Below, piece after piece: positions 38,769 through 51,326 of a DNA stretch of 64,000 nucleotides. Source of the DNA: Symbiotaphrina buchneri (lineage: Eukaryota; Ascomycota; Symbiotaphrinales; Symbiotaphrinaceae). The translations under genes and the position numbers were made by a program. The stretch spans positions 496,001 to 560,000 of the forward strand of contig BCIG01000017.1 in assembly GCA_001599915.1 (NCBI GenBank), in the 5' to 3' direction. Under the pieces are notes generated by a model, which was given only the letters and a program-made list of their open reading frames with translations, was not told the DNA's origin and ran no database searches. Numbering within the stretch: the first letter of the stretch is position 1; each line of letters starts with the position of its first letter.

Positions 38769-41582
38769 ATGATGAATCCTCATCTGCCGGCGGTACCTCA
38801 TATGGTACCTGCCGGCCGAATGCATCCTGGCAGGAGACCGAGTGATCTCCCTTATGCTTCGCCATACCACGTTCCGCAACCCGTCTATGGATCTTACTCC
38901 CATCAGGCCCCATTTCACGCTCACCCACATTCGCCGCAGCATCAGCAACAATGGTTTCCTCCATACCATTATATGCCACCTCCTCCTCGAGGGCAAGGTG
39001 TGCGCGCACCCATGCCTCCTAGCACCTACCAGCAATCGCAGCCTCCGATTCCATTGTCACATCAGTCACCACCGCCGCCCTCTTCATCTTCGACACATTC
39101 TCACCCTCTATATTCCCCGTCTACGTCCACCACCTCTCTAAGTGTTGCAACTCCTCCGCCATCATCGTCGTCGGCATCCTTGCAAGCGCCAACTCCCGCG
39201 CCTGCAGCTCCTGTGCGAGTAGAGCCATTTCGGCCACCTGTATGTTGAGTCTTCTGGGTAATAGCGGCGTGCTAATCAAGTCTTGTGCAGCTACCTTGGT
39301 ACTCCGTGCCTGAGCAACCTTTCCCTCCAAGGGCCCCGCGCCGGCGTCGGAGACGACGGACGCCTCAGTCTTCAACCGAGCCTCTTGAGCTTCCGTCCCG
39401 TCAGACCCAGGCGCCTGAGAGTGGGGATGAATTTACTCAATTGCCGCAGGAGCAAACGACTCCTCAGCCAGCGCCGCCTGCAGAATTGGGACGACCAGTG
39501 CCGACTTCGGCGGAGGTAGAACATCGGAAGGAGACAAGTTCAACACCACCTGCTGTCACTACATCGTCATCCGCTGTCGTGCAGAAGCCATTCGTCAAGC
39601 CTGCCATACCTGCACTTCCTTTGACACCTGCAGTCCCTCGTGTTCCCGTAACTCCGGCCAATGCAGCACAACTGTCTGAGGCAAAGAAAGTGGAAAAAGA
39701 TAGTGAGACTGAGAGCACGAAGTCGCCTGTGGATGGTACACCATCGACGGCTACTGAAGGGCAAACTCCATCAGTTGCAACGTCGGATGCCTCATCACCT
39801 CCGCCTCGTACGACCCCTAAGTCATGGGCCGACCTCGTCAGATCCAAGAATGCCGTCGCCGCTACCACTGCCGCCTCGGCCTCATTGGACGGGGCTTTGC
39901 AGAGGAATCTACTCAACGGTACCAACAACGCTTCACTTGCGGATACCCTGTCTACATTCAACGTTGAGGGTAGTGACAACGAGACTTCAAAAATTTATTT
40001 TTTGGAACCCCGCGGTCTTGTCAATACTGGTAACATGTGTTATATGAATTCTGTAAGTCTCCGGGCGGCATCAAATCCCGAGGAAATATACTGATGAACA
40101 ACGACAGATTTTGCAAATACTCGTTTATTGCATACCCTTCTACCAGTTTCTGGATTTGGTTGGCAAACGTGCAGTGCACAAATTCAAAAGTGACACGCCT
40201 TTGCTGGATGCTATGTAGGTGCGATCCAAACGGTCGCTCCATGCAGCTAATTTCTCCTAGGATCATGTTCATGAGGGAGTTTTCTGTTATTGATTCGGCT
40301 GTGTCTGTGGAGCAGCTGAGAATGCGTTTGAAGGAGAGAGAATTGGAACAATATGGGGAACCGTTCATCCCTGAGTTCGTGTATGACGTGATTCGTCGTC
40401 TGCCCCGATTTTCTTCGATGAGGGTAAGTCCCGCACCTTGTCTCTGTATACTTCCTCTCTGACTGGTAGTAGCATGGGCATCAGCAAGATGCTGAAGAAT
40501 TCTTGGGGTTCCTTTTGGAAGGCTTGCATGAAGAATGCTCGTTTGTCATGCGGACATCTCTATCGACGGACACATCCGGCGTCTCTACCCCTACGACGGG
40601 CGTTGCTTCTGTTGGGAGTCAGCTCCCTGACCCTGCGAGTCCCAATGCAGATGGATGGCTTGAAATCGGCCGTAAGCAAAAGGCTGCCATTACAAGATCA
40701 TCCGGCATCACCGGCTCTGATTCTCCTGTCACCAAAATCTTTGGTGGCCAAATTAGATCGGAACTCCGGGTACCTGGCCTGAAGAATTCTGTTACACTCG
40801 AGCCATACCAGCCACTGCAACTTGACATTGGGTCACCGAACATCAACAACATTACCGACGCTCTCAAAGGGCTCACACGACCAGAAACTCTCCAGGGTGA
40901 CTTTAATTCACCCCGCGGACCCGGAGTCACCGCCACCAAACAAGTCTTCATTGAGACTTTGCCGCCTGTACTTATCTTACACCTGAAGCGCTTCCAATAT
41001 GACAATACTGGAGGTACGCAAAAGATTTGGAAAAAGATTGGTTATCCCCTCGACCTTGAAATTCCGAAAGAGGTGTTCCCTCAGCATAAGCGGGGTTCAT
41101 TTGCTGCCCGTGGCGGACTGCCTAAATATCGCCTCATTGGCGTCGTGTACCACCACGGCAAAAACGCTAGTGGCGGTCATTATACGGTCGATGTCCGTCG
41201 ACAAGACGGCCGGGAGTGGATCAGGTTGGATGATACAATCATTCAGCGTGTCCGCAGCGAGGATGTTGCCGAAGGAGGTAGTGAGGAAGATCCAAAGGTC
41301 CTAGCTGCTGCATTGGACCAGCATAAGCGGGATAACAAGTCGGCACAAAGCAATATCTACGAGCAGGCGGGCCTTGGTGAAGACGATGACGAAGATAGCG
41401 CCAGGGAAGGCGAGCAAGGGTGGAGCCAGGTTAACGGTTCGACAAGCGGAACCAATGGTCATTCCAAGAAGTGGTCGGGTGTCGTGAATGGAGCTGCGAG
41501 TCAAAAGGCCAAAGAAGATCGCTTCTCAGTTAAGGATAAGAAGGTCGCCTACCTGCTGTTCTACGAAAGGGTCAAGCAGTAG
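38769..41582 (+). CDS. ubp3: Ubiquitin-specific protease Ubp3/USP10 type
   Basis: Five exons: 38769-39239, 39291-40052, 40108-40214, 40261-40423 and 40473-41582, 870 residues. The N-terminal 380 residues are Pro/Ser/His/Gln-rich and disordered, with one short conserved motif (TTPKSWADLVRSKNA) of the kind found before the catalytic domain in this family. The Cys box reads PRGLVNTGNMCYMNSILQIL, split by intron 2; QQDAEEFLGFLLEGLHEECS follows; then PPVLILHLKRFQYD; and the His box GKNASGGHYTVDVRRQDGRE with WIRLDDT. The catalytic Cys and His are present. Yeast Ubp3 works with Bre5 in vesicle traffic and ribophagy; USP10 with G3BP. Assignment to Ubp3 rests on layout and remembered sequence. Two adjacent ATGs start the frame. 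Confidence 0.92.
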
Positions 41583-42029
41583 AGCGGCAATTGGTGAGCC
41601 ACCGAGGGGCACAGTTGAAGATTTCTTCATTTGACATGGTGCATCTGCATAAAAGTACGGCGTAGGCGGCTGATGATGCTGTGAGCGGCCGGCTCTTATT
41701 CTTGCCCTTTGGATGAAATATGGAAGAAATGGCCAGGTGAAAAGTGACAGGGGCTTGTATCTTTATAGCCGCATAAAATACCTTTAATGAATGGTTAATT
41801 ACAGAGATGGACTTCGATGATAGATTTTCCACTTGCTATGCGTAGCATACGGGATTTTTGCAGCCTGAGGTTCGTATTTCCATTAGAGACCAACTGAAGC
41901 TCTAATATAGATAGGATATGCCCAGCGTGGACGTCCAGCGAAGAAATCCAAGCACCACTCTTTCAACCCGTTTGACATGGGTGATATCCCTCTTTTTTTA
42001 AAGAGAGTAGGGAGACATGACAGTGCTTT
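41583..42029. other. Convergent intergenic gap, no gene seen
   Basis: It holds the 3' UTRs of ubp3 and the CtIP-like gene. A T-run at 41993-42000 is the only simple sequence. Confidence 0.5.
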
Positions 42030-44654
42030 TCACTCATCTCGAAACATCCAACGACCACCGTCTCTCATCGCCTCTCTCCGCATCTCTTCTACCTTGTCTC
42101 TCTCCCTTCTCGCCGCCTCTGCCCGATCTTCCTCCGCCTCCTGCGTAGTTGGCATGTCCGTTCGCCAGAAGCCCGGGGGAGTCTTTGGGCGCTCGAATGC
42201 GTTCTTATGCTTGCCATGCTTGTCGGCGAACAGCTTCGTCTTTGCCCTGATAATCAGCTCTTGCCGCTCCTCAGCACTTATGCGGTGCTTGCGCGCCTGA
42301 TAGGTGGATGCACCCAGGTAGTCCGAGAGTAGTACATCATCTTCGTCCTCCTCCGAGGATTGCGATGAGTGCCACAGGTTGATGCGCCTAGTTGAGGCAC
42401 TGCCGGGGACGGCCCCAAGCTCTGCAAGCCGCCGGAAGGTGTTCCCGCAGCAGTCGGGCTTCGTGCAGCCGGGCAGGCAGCGGCGCTGCTCGCGGTTGCG
42501 GACAGTCTCTTGGTAGGCGTAGTCAAGGCCCTGATTGAAGTTTGGATTGACCTTGAAGTGAGAGAGACTGAGCTTCTCTAAGGGCAAAGCGCGATATGGC
42601 TCGTTTTCAGGAAAGTCCGCTGGGGAAGATGGCTTGTCAGGCTGCGGATGCTGGTGGTTGGAGATGAACGTTCGTGGGTTCTTATGTTGTACAGGAGGAA
42701 GTCTCTGGTCGGCTACCCGACGCATAGATTTGTTTGCAGTTTCAGAGGAGGTTGTCAGATCCTGAACGAGAGGCATGGCGGCCTTCTGCACTCTCTGTTG
42801 AAGCCTCTCATTGTTCAGAACGGGGCTCCCAGGAGAAGGTTGCTCCAGCAGACTATTTAGACGGCGGGTTTTCTCCAATCTTGCTCTCGTTACTTCTGGA
42901 GTAGCTATCTTTTCATCGTCATGCACAGGACTTGTCTTTAAATGCTTACGACGCATAAAAGCTGTCCTGGTATCTTCCCCATCTTCTGAGAAGAGGCTTA
43001 TGGCTGCAATTCTGCTTTCATCGTCCCTTACCGGAGCCTTCCCTCTAGATTGGCCTAGTTCAGGTATGTCTGTACGTGGAAGAAGACGTCTGTTGGAACT
43101 AGTAGGCTGTAATGCATGCTGACGAACCCAATTTGGTTGTGGCTCTGGAGTATTGAGAACTTGAGACGATGGCATGTTCGGCGGTTCACTTTGAACCCTA
43201 GAAGATTGAGTATTGTCGGTGATACTTGGGCCTGAAGGGGGAGCAACAGCTCTTTCAACGGAATTGCCATGAAATGCATCCCGAGACAGCGTGTTTGTAC
43301 CATGAAACAGGGGCCTTCTGCCATAGTGTGATTCGACCGCCGGAAATTCAAAAGACTTGGACAGATTCTCTGCTCGCTGACGTTTTCTCGGAGTGTCAAC
43401 ATGTCCACCAACCTCGTCGAGGTCTAGACAACCTTCATCCTGATGTCCATCCGGTGCCACTGCATCTAAAGGACTGCTGCTGGAGTCCTGCTCACTCTTC
43501 ACGCGGACAGGAGTGTCTCTGCTTCCATAACGGATTCCAGTACCAGGTAAATGTGTGGCAGGCTCCCTTTGAATTGAAGTCACACGTTTGCGTTTTACCG
43601 GACGGACTGATACGAAGATTGGTTCATCTGACTTTGATGAATTGGTCCTCTGCGCATGTTGTCCATTATTGGGGCGCGGGGTCGGTAAATCTTCCTCAGC
43701 TTGATTTCCTGTCTCTCCCTCTGTGGTCTGGCTAGAAGATATCACTGATCTCATTGTAGTCTCCGGCCTGTTTAAAGTGCTCTGCTTAACCAGTATAGGT
43801 GGTCCTGTCTCATGTGCGACTCCAACCACATTGGGCGGCGAGCTCGGTAGGTTGCCCGGAGAATCACTTGTCACGTCTCCCAGTTCCTCCGGATTTGTAT
43901 CTGCTGCAGACTCAGTTGGTGTTACAGAGTTATTTGGGGCATTCGAGCGCTCTGGGCCCTCAATAGCACTCAGGATGGCTCTAGCCTGAGGGTCTTGGGG
44001 TGGAGGTGGTATTGAAGAGGCATCGGAACGACGTCTTGCTCTTGCTACCGGCGTGCCTCCCGGAGTTCGGGTCGGCCTGCTTGCGTGGTACTTCGCGTAC
44101 TGTTTCCACTGTGCTATGCGCTCCTTATGCCGGGGCCAGGACGATAAGACCTTTTGGTGTGCATCTGAAAGTACCGCATATTGTTTCACTAGGCGGTTAT
44201 ATTTATCAACAATATGGTGATGTGCCTCTGCGGACACTGTTCCTGGCGTAGAGAAGAGCGCATCACCCGCATTTGCTGGCGTATGTCCATCAAGTACATC
44301 TGCTGTTGGGAGCTCGAAGTCATCACGATCGTCACTGCGAGTTTCGAGAGGCGCGTTGGAAGCATTAATGTGCGCCTGGAGGCGGGAACGCAGTTCAAGA
44401 TTCTCCCGTTCCAGTTCGCCGACCCTCGAAGCATGACTGCGGAGTTCCAGTACCTCCTCACGGAGCTTCCGGAGCTCACCTGCTACTTCAGCATCCCCTG
44501 CTATACCGTCAGTCCCTCGTTTCCATCTGGGCACGGCTGGTTATCCTAAGCTCTTACGGTTGGAGATTGAAGAGCCCAATTGATCTCCGTATGCGTCCAA
44601 TCTTTGCTCCAGAAGCTGAACAAGTGAGTGCTTGAAGCCATTAAAGGCATCCAT
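42030..44654 (-). CDS. DNA end-resection factor, Sae2/CtIP family
   Basis: Two exons on the minus strand: 44558-44654 and 42030-44497, 854 residues. The N-terminus MDAFNGFKHSLVQLLEQRLD leads across the intron into a heptad coiled coil (ELRKLREEVLELRSHASRVG, then ELERENLELRSRLQ), the oligomerisation part of CtIP-like proteins. The middle is Ser/Pro-rich and disordered with many SP/TP sites, expected targets for cell-cycle kinases. The C-terminal Sae2/CtIP domain is clear: YAYQETVRNREQRRCLPGCT, KPDCCGNTFRRLAELG, then HRISAEERQELIIRAKTKLF, FADKHGKHKNAFER and TPPGFWRTDMPTTQE. It activates Mre11-Rad50 in double-strand break processing by family. The 60-nt intron has a length divisible by three and an in-frame stop inside; the donor is GTAAGA, with a CTGAC branch site. 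Confidence 0.92.
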
Positions 44655-44979
44655 CGATCTGCTATAGCCTGGCCTTCCCCATCACCACTTCACAACCAAA
44701 TCTACCGTTATGACCACGCGTGGATCGCCTGCAACGCGGTTAGGAACCAAGAAACATTTTGGCCAATGAGCACGCGTATTCGAAGAACCAATCATAGCCC
44801 GTACTGAAGAATAATTAGTCATCCGATAACGATAACCTGTTGCCATCGATAACGCCTCTCCGTCAAGTGCTCCCCTCTAAGTGTGCTTCCGAGTGCTCAC
44901 ACATGGGCTTCGGTCCATGTTTAAGGATCGGGATCGTTTGTTTTCTATACTCTAGGCTATACAAAATATCGAGGACGAG
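44655..44979. promoter_or_regulatory. Divergent promoter with two CCAAT boxes
   Basis: A 325-base gap between the CtIP-like gene (-) and the F-box gene (+). CCAAT occurs at 44763-44767 and 44788-44792, 25 bases apart and in the same direction, near the middle. Shared control of the two genes is possible but inferred. Confidence 0.45.
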
Positions 44980-46659
44980 ATGGCGAAGCGACACCTGGAG
45001 GATTCCGGGCACGACAACCGTCATGCCAAACGTTCGAGGCATGGCTCGACAGACCGCCTATCGCGCCTGAGTGACGAGCTCCTACTGAGAATATTCTCCC
45101 AACTTCCTATCCACACCTTGTTGATATGTCAGAGGTATGAAGATCGTTATTGTTATTTTCTATGATCTGCTGCTGATGTGTATAGGGTCTCACACCGTTT
45201 GCGAACGATATGCGGAGACTCCCAACTCTGGAAGTCTGCCTACTACAACCGCTTTGTTCGTCCTCGAGCATCGAGGATTCCGGGAATCAGAAATCAATCG
45301 ACATCTGCTGGGCATCTCTTGTACTCATCCCGGTCCTCAAAATGGCTTGATGATGAGGGTTTGCTCTTGAGCGGTAGAGGCACGGACTGGAAGCGGCAGT
45401 ACAAGTTGCGCCACAACTGGTCGAGAGGTAGCTGCGATGTTACAGAAATACAAGTTTCCGAGCACCCACCAATACCACCATTATTAGTACGCTTGCATGA
45501 AGGAGTAATAATCACAGTGGATTCCGCGGCTGGTCTCAGGGCATGGGCAATGAAAGGGGAACAGAAGTTACTGGCAAGCACGAGACTGGATCCAGCCTGC
45601 GGCGCACCTACTTCGCTCGGTTTGGACACGAATGAAGGAAACACCGAGACGGATATTAGCGCTGTGGTAGGGTTTGAGGATGGTGCATTCGCAGTATACA
45701 AGCTTCGCAGGGATTCTCCAGAGTTTACTCTTCAGTATACTCATCCATCGTCCAACAACGGGATGATCACGGCAGTCGCTCTTTCCTCGATTTATCTGGT
45801 CACCATGACTGAGTCTCAGCTACTGTCTGTGTATTCCTTCAAGGAGAGCGCAGGCTCCGGATCTGACGACGTTTTGGATCCTCCACGGTTATTGTCGTCG
45901 TTGAAGTCGCATACAGTTTGGCCACCTCTGTGCCTTTCGGTACGGCCTTCGATACAGAACATTGTCGTTTCAATAGCTTATGCTTTACCTACTTATCTTT
46001 CGGGCTGGTCTGTCGGGATACAGGAGTTAAGACTAAATTTGGATGGAGAGATCTCTGAGTCACGGCTCGCTTCCGCTATCGACCAGGGTTTCCATCCCCT
46101 CTCTCCCTCGGCATCAAGTCGCTCTTCACCATCACCCACCAAGCACGAACATAATTCGACGCTTTCTCTCGCAAAACCAACTTCTCTGTCATACTCTCAC
46201 CCATACCTTCTCGCTTCTCATCCGGACAATACGCTTGCGCTGTATCTCGTCACATCTACCGCCTCGTCACTGTCCATCGGGGCTGGGACCCGATTGTGGG
46301 GCCACACTTCAGCTGTCTCAGGTGCGCATGTTGGAGGCAAAGGGAAGGCCGTCTCGGTCAGTACTCCCGGCGATGAACTGCGGGTGTGGGAGCTCGAAGG
46401 AGGCATATCTTCTGCGTCATCTCGGCGTAGGCTAGCAGCTGGCCAAATGAGCATTCGTGTGCAGCCGGAGAAGAAGCTCCTGCCTGGGAACATCGGCGTG
46501 GAGTCTGAGGTGTCCTCTGGATTAGAGGCTCTTCGCCGAGGAGGGTCAGGAGATCTCATTATTACTAAAGGCTGGGTTGACTTCGATGACGAGAAAGTGG
46601 TGGTGCTTCGGGAAAAGGGGCATGGGAGTCAGGCATTGGTCGTCTACGATTTTACTTGA
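44980..46659 (+). CDS. F-box protein with beta-propeller-like C-terminus
   Basis: Two exons, 44980-45134 and 45186-46659, 542 residues. A basic N-terminus (MAKRHLEDSGHDNRHAKRSR) resembles a nuclear signal. The F-box follows at residues about 30-75: SRLSDELLLRIFSQLPIHTL, then CQRVSHRLRTICGDSQLWKS. The rest has degenerate WD40-like strands (VIITVDSAAGLRAWAMKGE, and near the end RLWGHTSAVSGAHVGGKGKA with DELRVWELEG). Such proteins are substrate receptors of SCF ubiquitin ligases; the target is unknown and I do not recognise the orthologue. The gene is divergent from the CtIP-like gene. A long Ser/Pro/His loop (about residues 345-385) interrupts the propeller. Confidence 0.82.
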
Positions 46660-47565
46660 TGACAAGAAATATATCTCATTCGGTACGGATATGAAGAGAC
46701 CATTTACGCTGCTGCTACCGCTCAATAGAATGTACAAGCCGTGTCAGCCGGACGCGTCTGCTTCGAGATCACCAGCCCAAAAGGAACAACTTCATGCTTG
46801 CCTACCGACGATTGTTGTGACATGAGGACAGCCTCATGGAATTCTTCTGTCCAGCGCAAAGGCTGGGGGTTTGATTTGGCCAGGAATAGATTGCCACGGC
46901 GCGTGCACTTGTGGCTTGGGATACGGATGCAGGTCGCACGCTGATTGGTGTGCCTGAAGCTCCAGGGTGTTGGCCAGGTTGTGGCGGCAGAGCAGCATTG
47001 ACAGGTTCGACAGGGCCGACCCTCAGCGCTAGCGCAGGAGGCGAAATTTTCCGTGTCAGATCATCCGGAGCCGATCAAGAGGGACTTGGAAGAAGAATGA
47101 ATGTTGGACGCAGATAGAGGATAGGACCATCTGAACAGGAAGGTATTTTCTACTTAGGTATCGCTCATCCAAAACTTCAATCTACACCATCATCCATTTG
47201 TAACATCGACAATAACACCAAGACGTCCTCCGCTATGAAAACAGGGAGATATCAGCTACCAATGTACGGATTAAGGTAGGAAGTACTTCATGATACCCTT
47301 CGTTGAAGTGTGGTAAGGAGGTACCTTACTGTCGTGAGCTTGTTACAGGTAGGTACCTAGGTACCTATAACCACTAGTGTGCCTTAACACACCCTCTTTC
47401 CCTTCCCCAGCCGAGCTCTAGCTTCGTCTCCACCTCGCGAGGAAGTTTTCATCCTTCATCCTTCACACTTTTGATCTTCCTCATTGCCTTGACTCAACTC
47501 GACGCACCTCGATCTTAAATCGACCGAGCAAACGCTAGCACAAATCTCGCAATTGGACTGTCGCG
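46660..47565. promoter_or_regulatory. Intergenic with TAAGGTA/GGTACC palindromes
   Basis: Tandem gap upstream of the zinc-knuckle gene. No gene is seen. It contains TTAAGGTAGG (47271-47280), GTAAGG...CCTTAC (47313-47329) and a 16-base perfect palindrome (47351-47366), all about 200-300 bases before the next start codon. The last 180 bases are C/T-rich, typical of a fungal leader. Confidence 0.5.
47313..47366. repeat. Cluster of TACCT/AGGTA palindromes
   Basis: Two symmetric elements: GTAAGG-aggta-CCTTAC at 47313-47329, and the self-complementary AGGTACCTAGGTACCT at 47351-47366. Position in a promoter suggests a protein-binding site; function is unknown. Confidence 0.5.
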
Positions 47566-48701
47566 ATGGAATTCGGAGGATCTGCAGGCGGTGCACGCGG
47601 ATGCTACAATTGTAAGTCGGTGGCTGTGGGCTTGTTCTGCGCTTTTCACTTTTATGGCCTGGCGCCGCTCTTGAGTTGACACCCTGTTGGCCTCGCGGCA
47701 TGCTTTCATCCCACCACTATTGTCCGTGCCTGGAACTGTCAGATGGGCCTTGCGCCCAGTGAGATCGTCTGCTTGGTCATTTGGGCCCATACGGGCGGAT
47801 CTGTAGAGCTGCTTACTCCTCGCATCATGCTACATGCAGGATGGTTCGTGTTCTCCGAGTGCATTGGTCATACCTTTATACTTGATCGGCGAGGGATACT
47901 TTTTCTCGCTCCTGGAAGACTGCTTTGCCATCTGATTAGCATATCTCAGTTATCGATACTTTTCCTTGACCACTACTGCTTTCCTTAATATAGATGAACA
48001 TGGACTAAATATCTATTAAACAGGTGGTGACACTTCTCATCAGGTTAGATTGGTTAGCTGGGATTATGGACATTGACTGATATACTTCGAAGGCCAGAGA
48101 CTGCCCGAAGCGGGGCACTCCCACGTGCTACAACTGTGGTCGTATGTGGAAGGGTCCTCCCTGGCCCACCCATTGCCAAGAACTGACAGATGTTATCTAG
48201 AGGAGGGACATGTGAGCCGTGAATGCACGCTCCCTGCAAAAGAAAAGACTTGCTACCGCTGCGGCGGTACCGGCCATATCTCCCGTGATTGTCAGAATGC
48301 GGCCGCCGGTGGTGCCAGTGGTGGCTACGGCGCTGGTGGCAGTGGAACTGAGTGTTACAAATGCGGCAAGATCGGTCACGTAGCCCGTGATTGCCCTAAT
48401 GGTGGCGCCGGCGGCTATGGCGGCGGCAGCGGCTTCGGTGGAGGTTACGGTGGCCGTAGTGGCGGTCAGACCTGCTACACTTGCGGAGGCTTTGGCCATA
48501 TGTCAAGAGATTGCACGCAGGGTCAGAAGTGCTACAACTGTATGTTGCTGAATGTTGCAAATATTAAAATATCTGCTGACATATCGAACAGGCGGCGAGG
48601 TCGGTCATATGAGCCGCGATTGTCCCAGTGAGAGATCATCGGAGCGGGTCTGCTACAAGTGCAAGCAGCCCGGTCACCTGCAGTCGCAATGCCCGAACTG
48701 A
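47566..48701 (+). CDS. CCHC zinc-knuckle protein, Gis2/CNBP family
   Basis: Five exons: 47566-47611, 48024-48043 (20 nt), 48093-48138, 48201-48539 and 48592-48701, 186 residues. It has seven CX2CX4HX4C knuckles: CYNCGDTSHQARDC (assembled from exons 1, 2 and 3), [70 protein letters not shown] and [14 protein letters not shown]. Gly-rich linkers ([15 protein letters not shown]) separate knuckles 3-5. By family it binds single-stranded nucleic acid and mRNA and affects translation. Introns 1, 3 and 4 all split within the cysteine motifs at the second Cys or just after it. Intron 1 is 412 nt, the longest in the window; I looked for C/D-box snoRNA signals in it and saw none. Confidence 0.93.
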
Positions 48702-49353
48702 TCGAGTTTCCAATTCGATCATCACACCGATGCCTATCCTGAGATGGGGAGGTAGCAACGGCCATGCATTTCTATCATTGTCTACGGCCTTATAACTGGA
48801 TTTTCTTTCTCGCGACACGGAAAAAGTGGCTTTGATATGTATTTCACTCTTGACCCTATCACGATAAAGCACGGAATGGAAAGCACCGGAAGGGAAAGGG
48901 CAAAACGAAGGGCGATCTTCTGCATATCTCGAGTGGACACGGCGCATTTTCTGTGTACCTTCACGAACTTCTACATTCATGCTACGCTCATATAGCATAG
49001 CTCTGACGGAATGACATGAGCATACCACAAGTATCTGATAATCGTAACCGTTGAGTAGATGGTTCCAGGCTATCAGGCGCAATTGCGCTGATAAACTGCT
49101 CGCCCTCCGTATAGACGTTAGTCCGCTCAGGTCTATGGCCAAGCTTTCCTCTCAAGCTCTCCAAGCTTTACCAAGCAACAGACTAAACGACCTAAATCGT
49201 CCCTGTGTTCCAGGAACATTTATTTCCCTTGCCATGAAGGACCTTTTTATTATCCATTCCATTAATCTTGTAGAAATATTAATATCGCTGCAAATTGTGA
49301 GGGAAGGGGGTTAGGTATTTATAGATTTACCCTCATCAGATGGCCGTCTTGGG

Positions 49354-49373
49354 NNNNNNNNNNGGGGGGGGGG
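49354..49373. other. Assembly gap and G homopolymer
   Basis: Ten Ns followed by ten G residues, with three G before. This looks like a collapsed or unsequenced poly-G tract. Confidence 0.9.
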
Positions 49374-51303
49374 TTTGTGGAGGAAAGAAGTTATAGTGAG
49401 ATGGCTTATAGAGAAAGTAGAATGCCAATTCCTATTTGTTGATTCATGACACTGGGTATTATACCTTACCTTAGGGAGTTGCCAGCTGTTACTTAAATTC
49501 ATGTGTCCTTCGCATGCTCAATAAATCCTTGTGGGCGAACTGAGGGCATGTTGCCCAAGCACGTCTATTAAATACCTGCCTTAGGATTTGTGTTCGCACG
49601 AATCATTCCAGGTAAATGCTACAATCAAATACAACCTGTTTACCTGATCAACTACGCCTCCACCAGGGTCTGCATTATTTCGCAGTCCATTGTTTGCCAA
49701 TTGATCACAAAGCCCGCAGTGACTGCACAAATGAGCAGTGATGAAAGGACCCTCCCACCTGCTGCAAGCCTGTTTGAGGCTACCCGACCATTCTTAATTT
49801 TCCCCATGACCTTGCTGTGGAATACTTATCTTTTGAGTCTACTGACCGCTTGGCCAATACATTGCACCTGGCGCAGCAGATTGCAGGATGGTGGCAGAGA
49901 CACTGGTATTGTTGCTATGGCAGAAGACCACGGGTGAGTTCTTATCACAATCACATGCGCGCGATACGAGATGTTATCGCCGTTTATCAGGGCAGCAAGC
50001 CCCCTGCATGCGGGGGTGACGGGGCAAACAGCAAAAGGAACAAAAATGGGGCTGATGCTGCAATGCAAGATCAAATCCCAACGTCCGTCGGACCCGATCA
50101 GGCTTCGCTTCCCTCCCTTGCTTCGAGGGGCGCCCTCCAGGTCGCTGCCACATTTCTTGGTACACAGGTACGAGCACTTCGGACGTGGGTGGTAACGTGG
50201 GCCGCGGCATCTGCATTTACCGAGGGTGTCCCCTTGCTTCAGATGACCCCTTTTGCCACACCGAATCATGGGATCATGGAATTGCCATCTGGACACGTAG
50301 ATCGGACATCAACGTTGATACAATCCGAGTCCGGAGCCTCGGTTGAGTCCAATTGTCAGCTTTCATGCTTCGTCGTATTTCGTACATGACGAGGATCCTC
50401 TGCGTGACTGAGAAGAAGTGTATTCGGTACTTCCTCAGTATGACGCATCGCACTGTCCGCCACAGGTGTGGCTGAGTCAACTGCTCAGCTCTCACGTGCC
50501 ACGTCGTCACTTGGCGAAGGCACCAGCGGCCGCGCAATCCCGCCTGACCCCTAATTGGCCAATTGCTGAATGGCCGATGGCTCCGTTTGCAACATCATCT
50601 GCCACCATTCCTATTCGTCCTCACCCTCCAATTCACCGCTCCAAGGTTTCGCGATTGCGCGACCCCGGTCCGAAACCAGACAGACGCCCCCCTACTTGGT
50701 GCAAATCATGCTTTGCTCAGTACACAAGGCTGCCTTGTGCCCTGGAGTCATGGCTGTGCCCAGAGTGAATGTCGCAATGCAGGGTAGCGGTGCCAGCGCT
50801 TACTATTTATCGCATCATTTGGAGGAGAGGGTCGTCCCTTACAGCCAGCCAACGCAGGTGCTCCGTGTTCGCTCCTCTCTTTGTTGGGGTACTTGTTAGA
50901 CCCATTCGTTGTCCACTTGATGCGAAGTACCCTGTTTTCGTTGGCAGCCCTGCCTCACCTCACATGGCCGGTAGCAGGTGCAAAGTGAATCAATTGATTG
51001 ACGCGCTCCTCTTTATGATTCCCCCCACCGTTTTCGCAATTGACCAATCGTTTATTCTCATATGGTTGCCTGGGAGTGCACTGGGCCATTGACGTCTCGC
51101 ACTTGTTCTTGCAGCCTGCTTTCGTGCGTAGGTGAGTGAGCTGACGCTCTCATCCGGGCCCAAGCAGGCAAGCATAAAGCCAGCTCATACCCGCACCCGC
51201 CATTTCACCTCCTTTTGCGATCAGCTCTGCCTCACCGACTCACCTTCTGCAAGAGTCAGAAATTTCGATTCATGAGTAGGCAGCTGATCAGAGTCATCAC
51301 CGA

Positions 51304-51326
51304 ACCAATTGGCACTTCCAATTGGT
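51304..51326. promoter_or_regulatory. Inverted-repeat CCAAT element
   Basis: Exact 9-base arms ACCAATTGG and CCAATTGGT around a 5-base spacer (cactt). Each arm carries CCAAT on both strands. It lies about 730 bases before the SWIRM gene start. Confidence 0.4.

Noticed and set aside
49590-50389. Overlapping frames of 115 and 190 codons after the assembly gap
   Set aside because: No domain, no consistent splice pattern, and equal-sized frames on the other strand.
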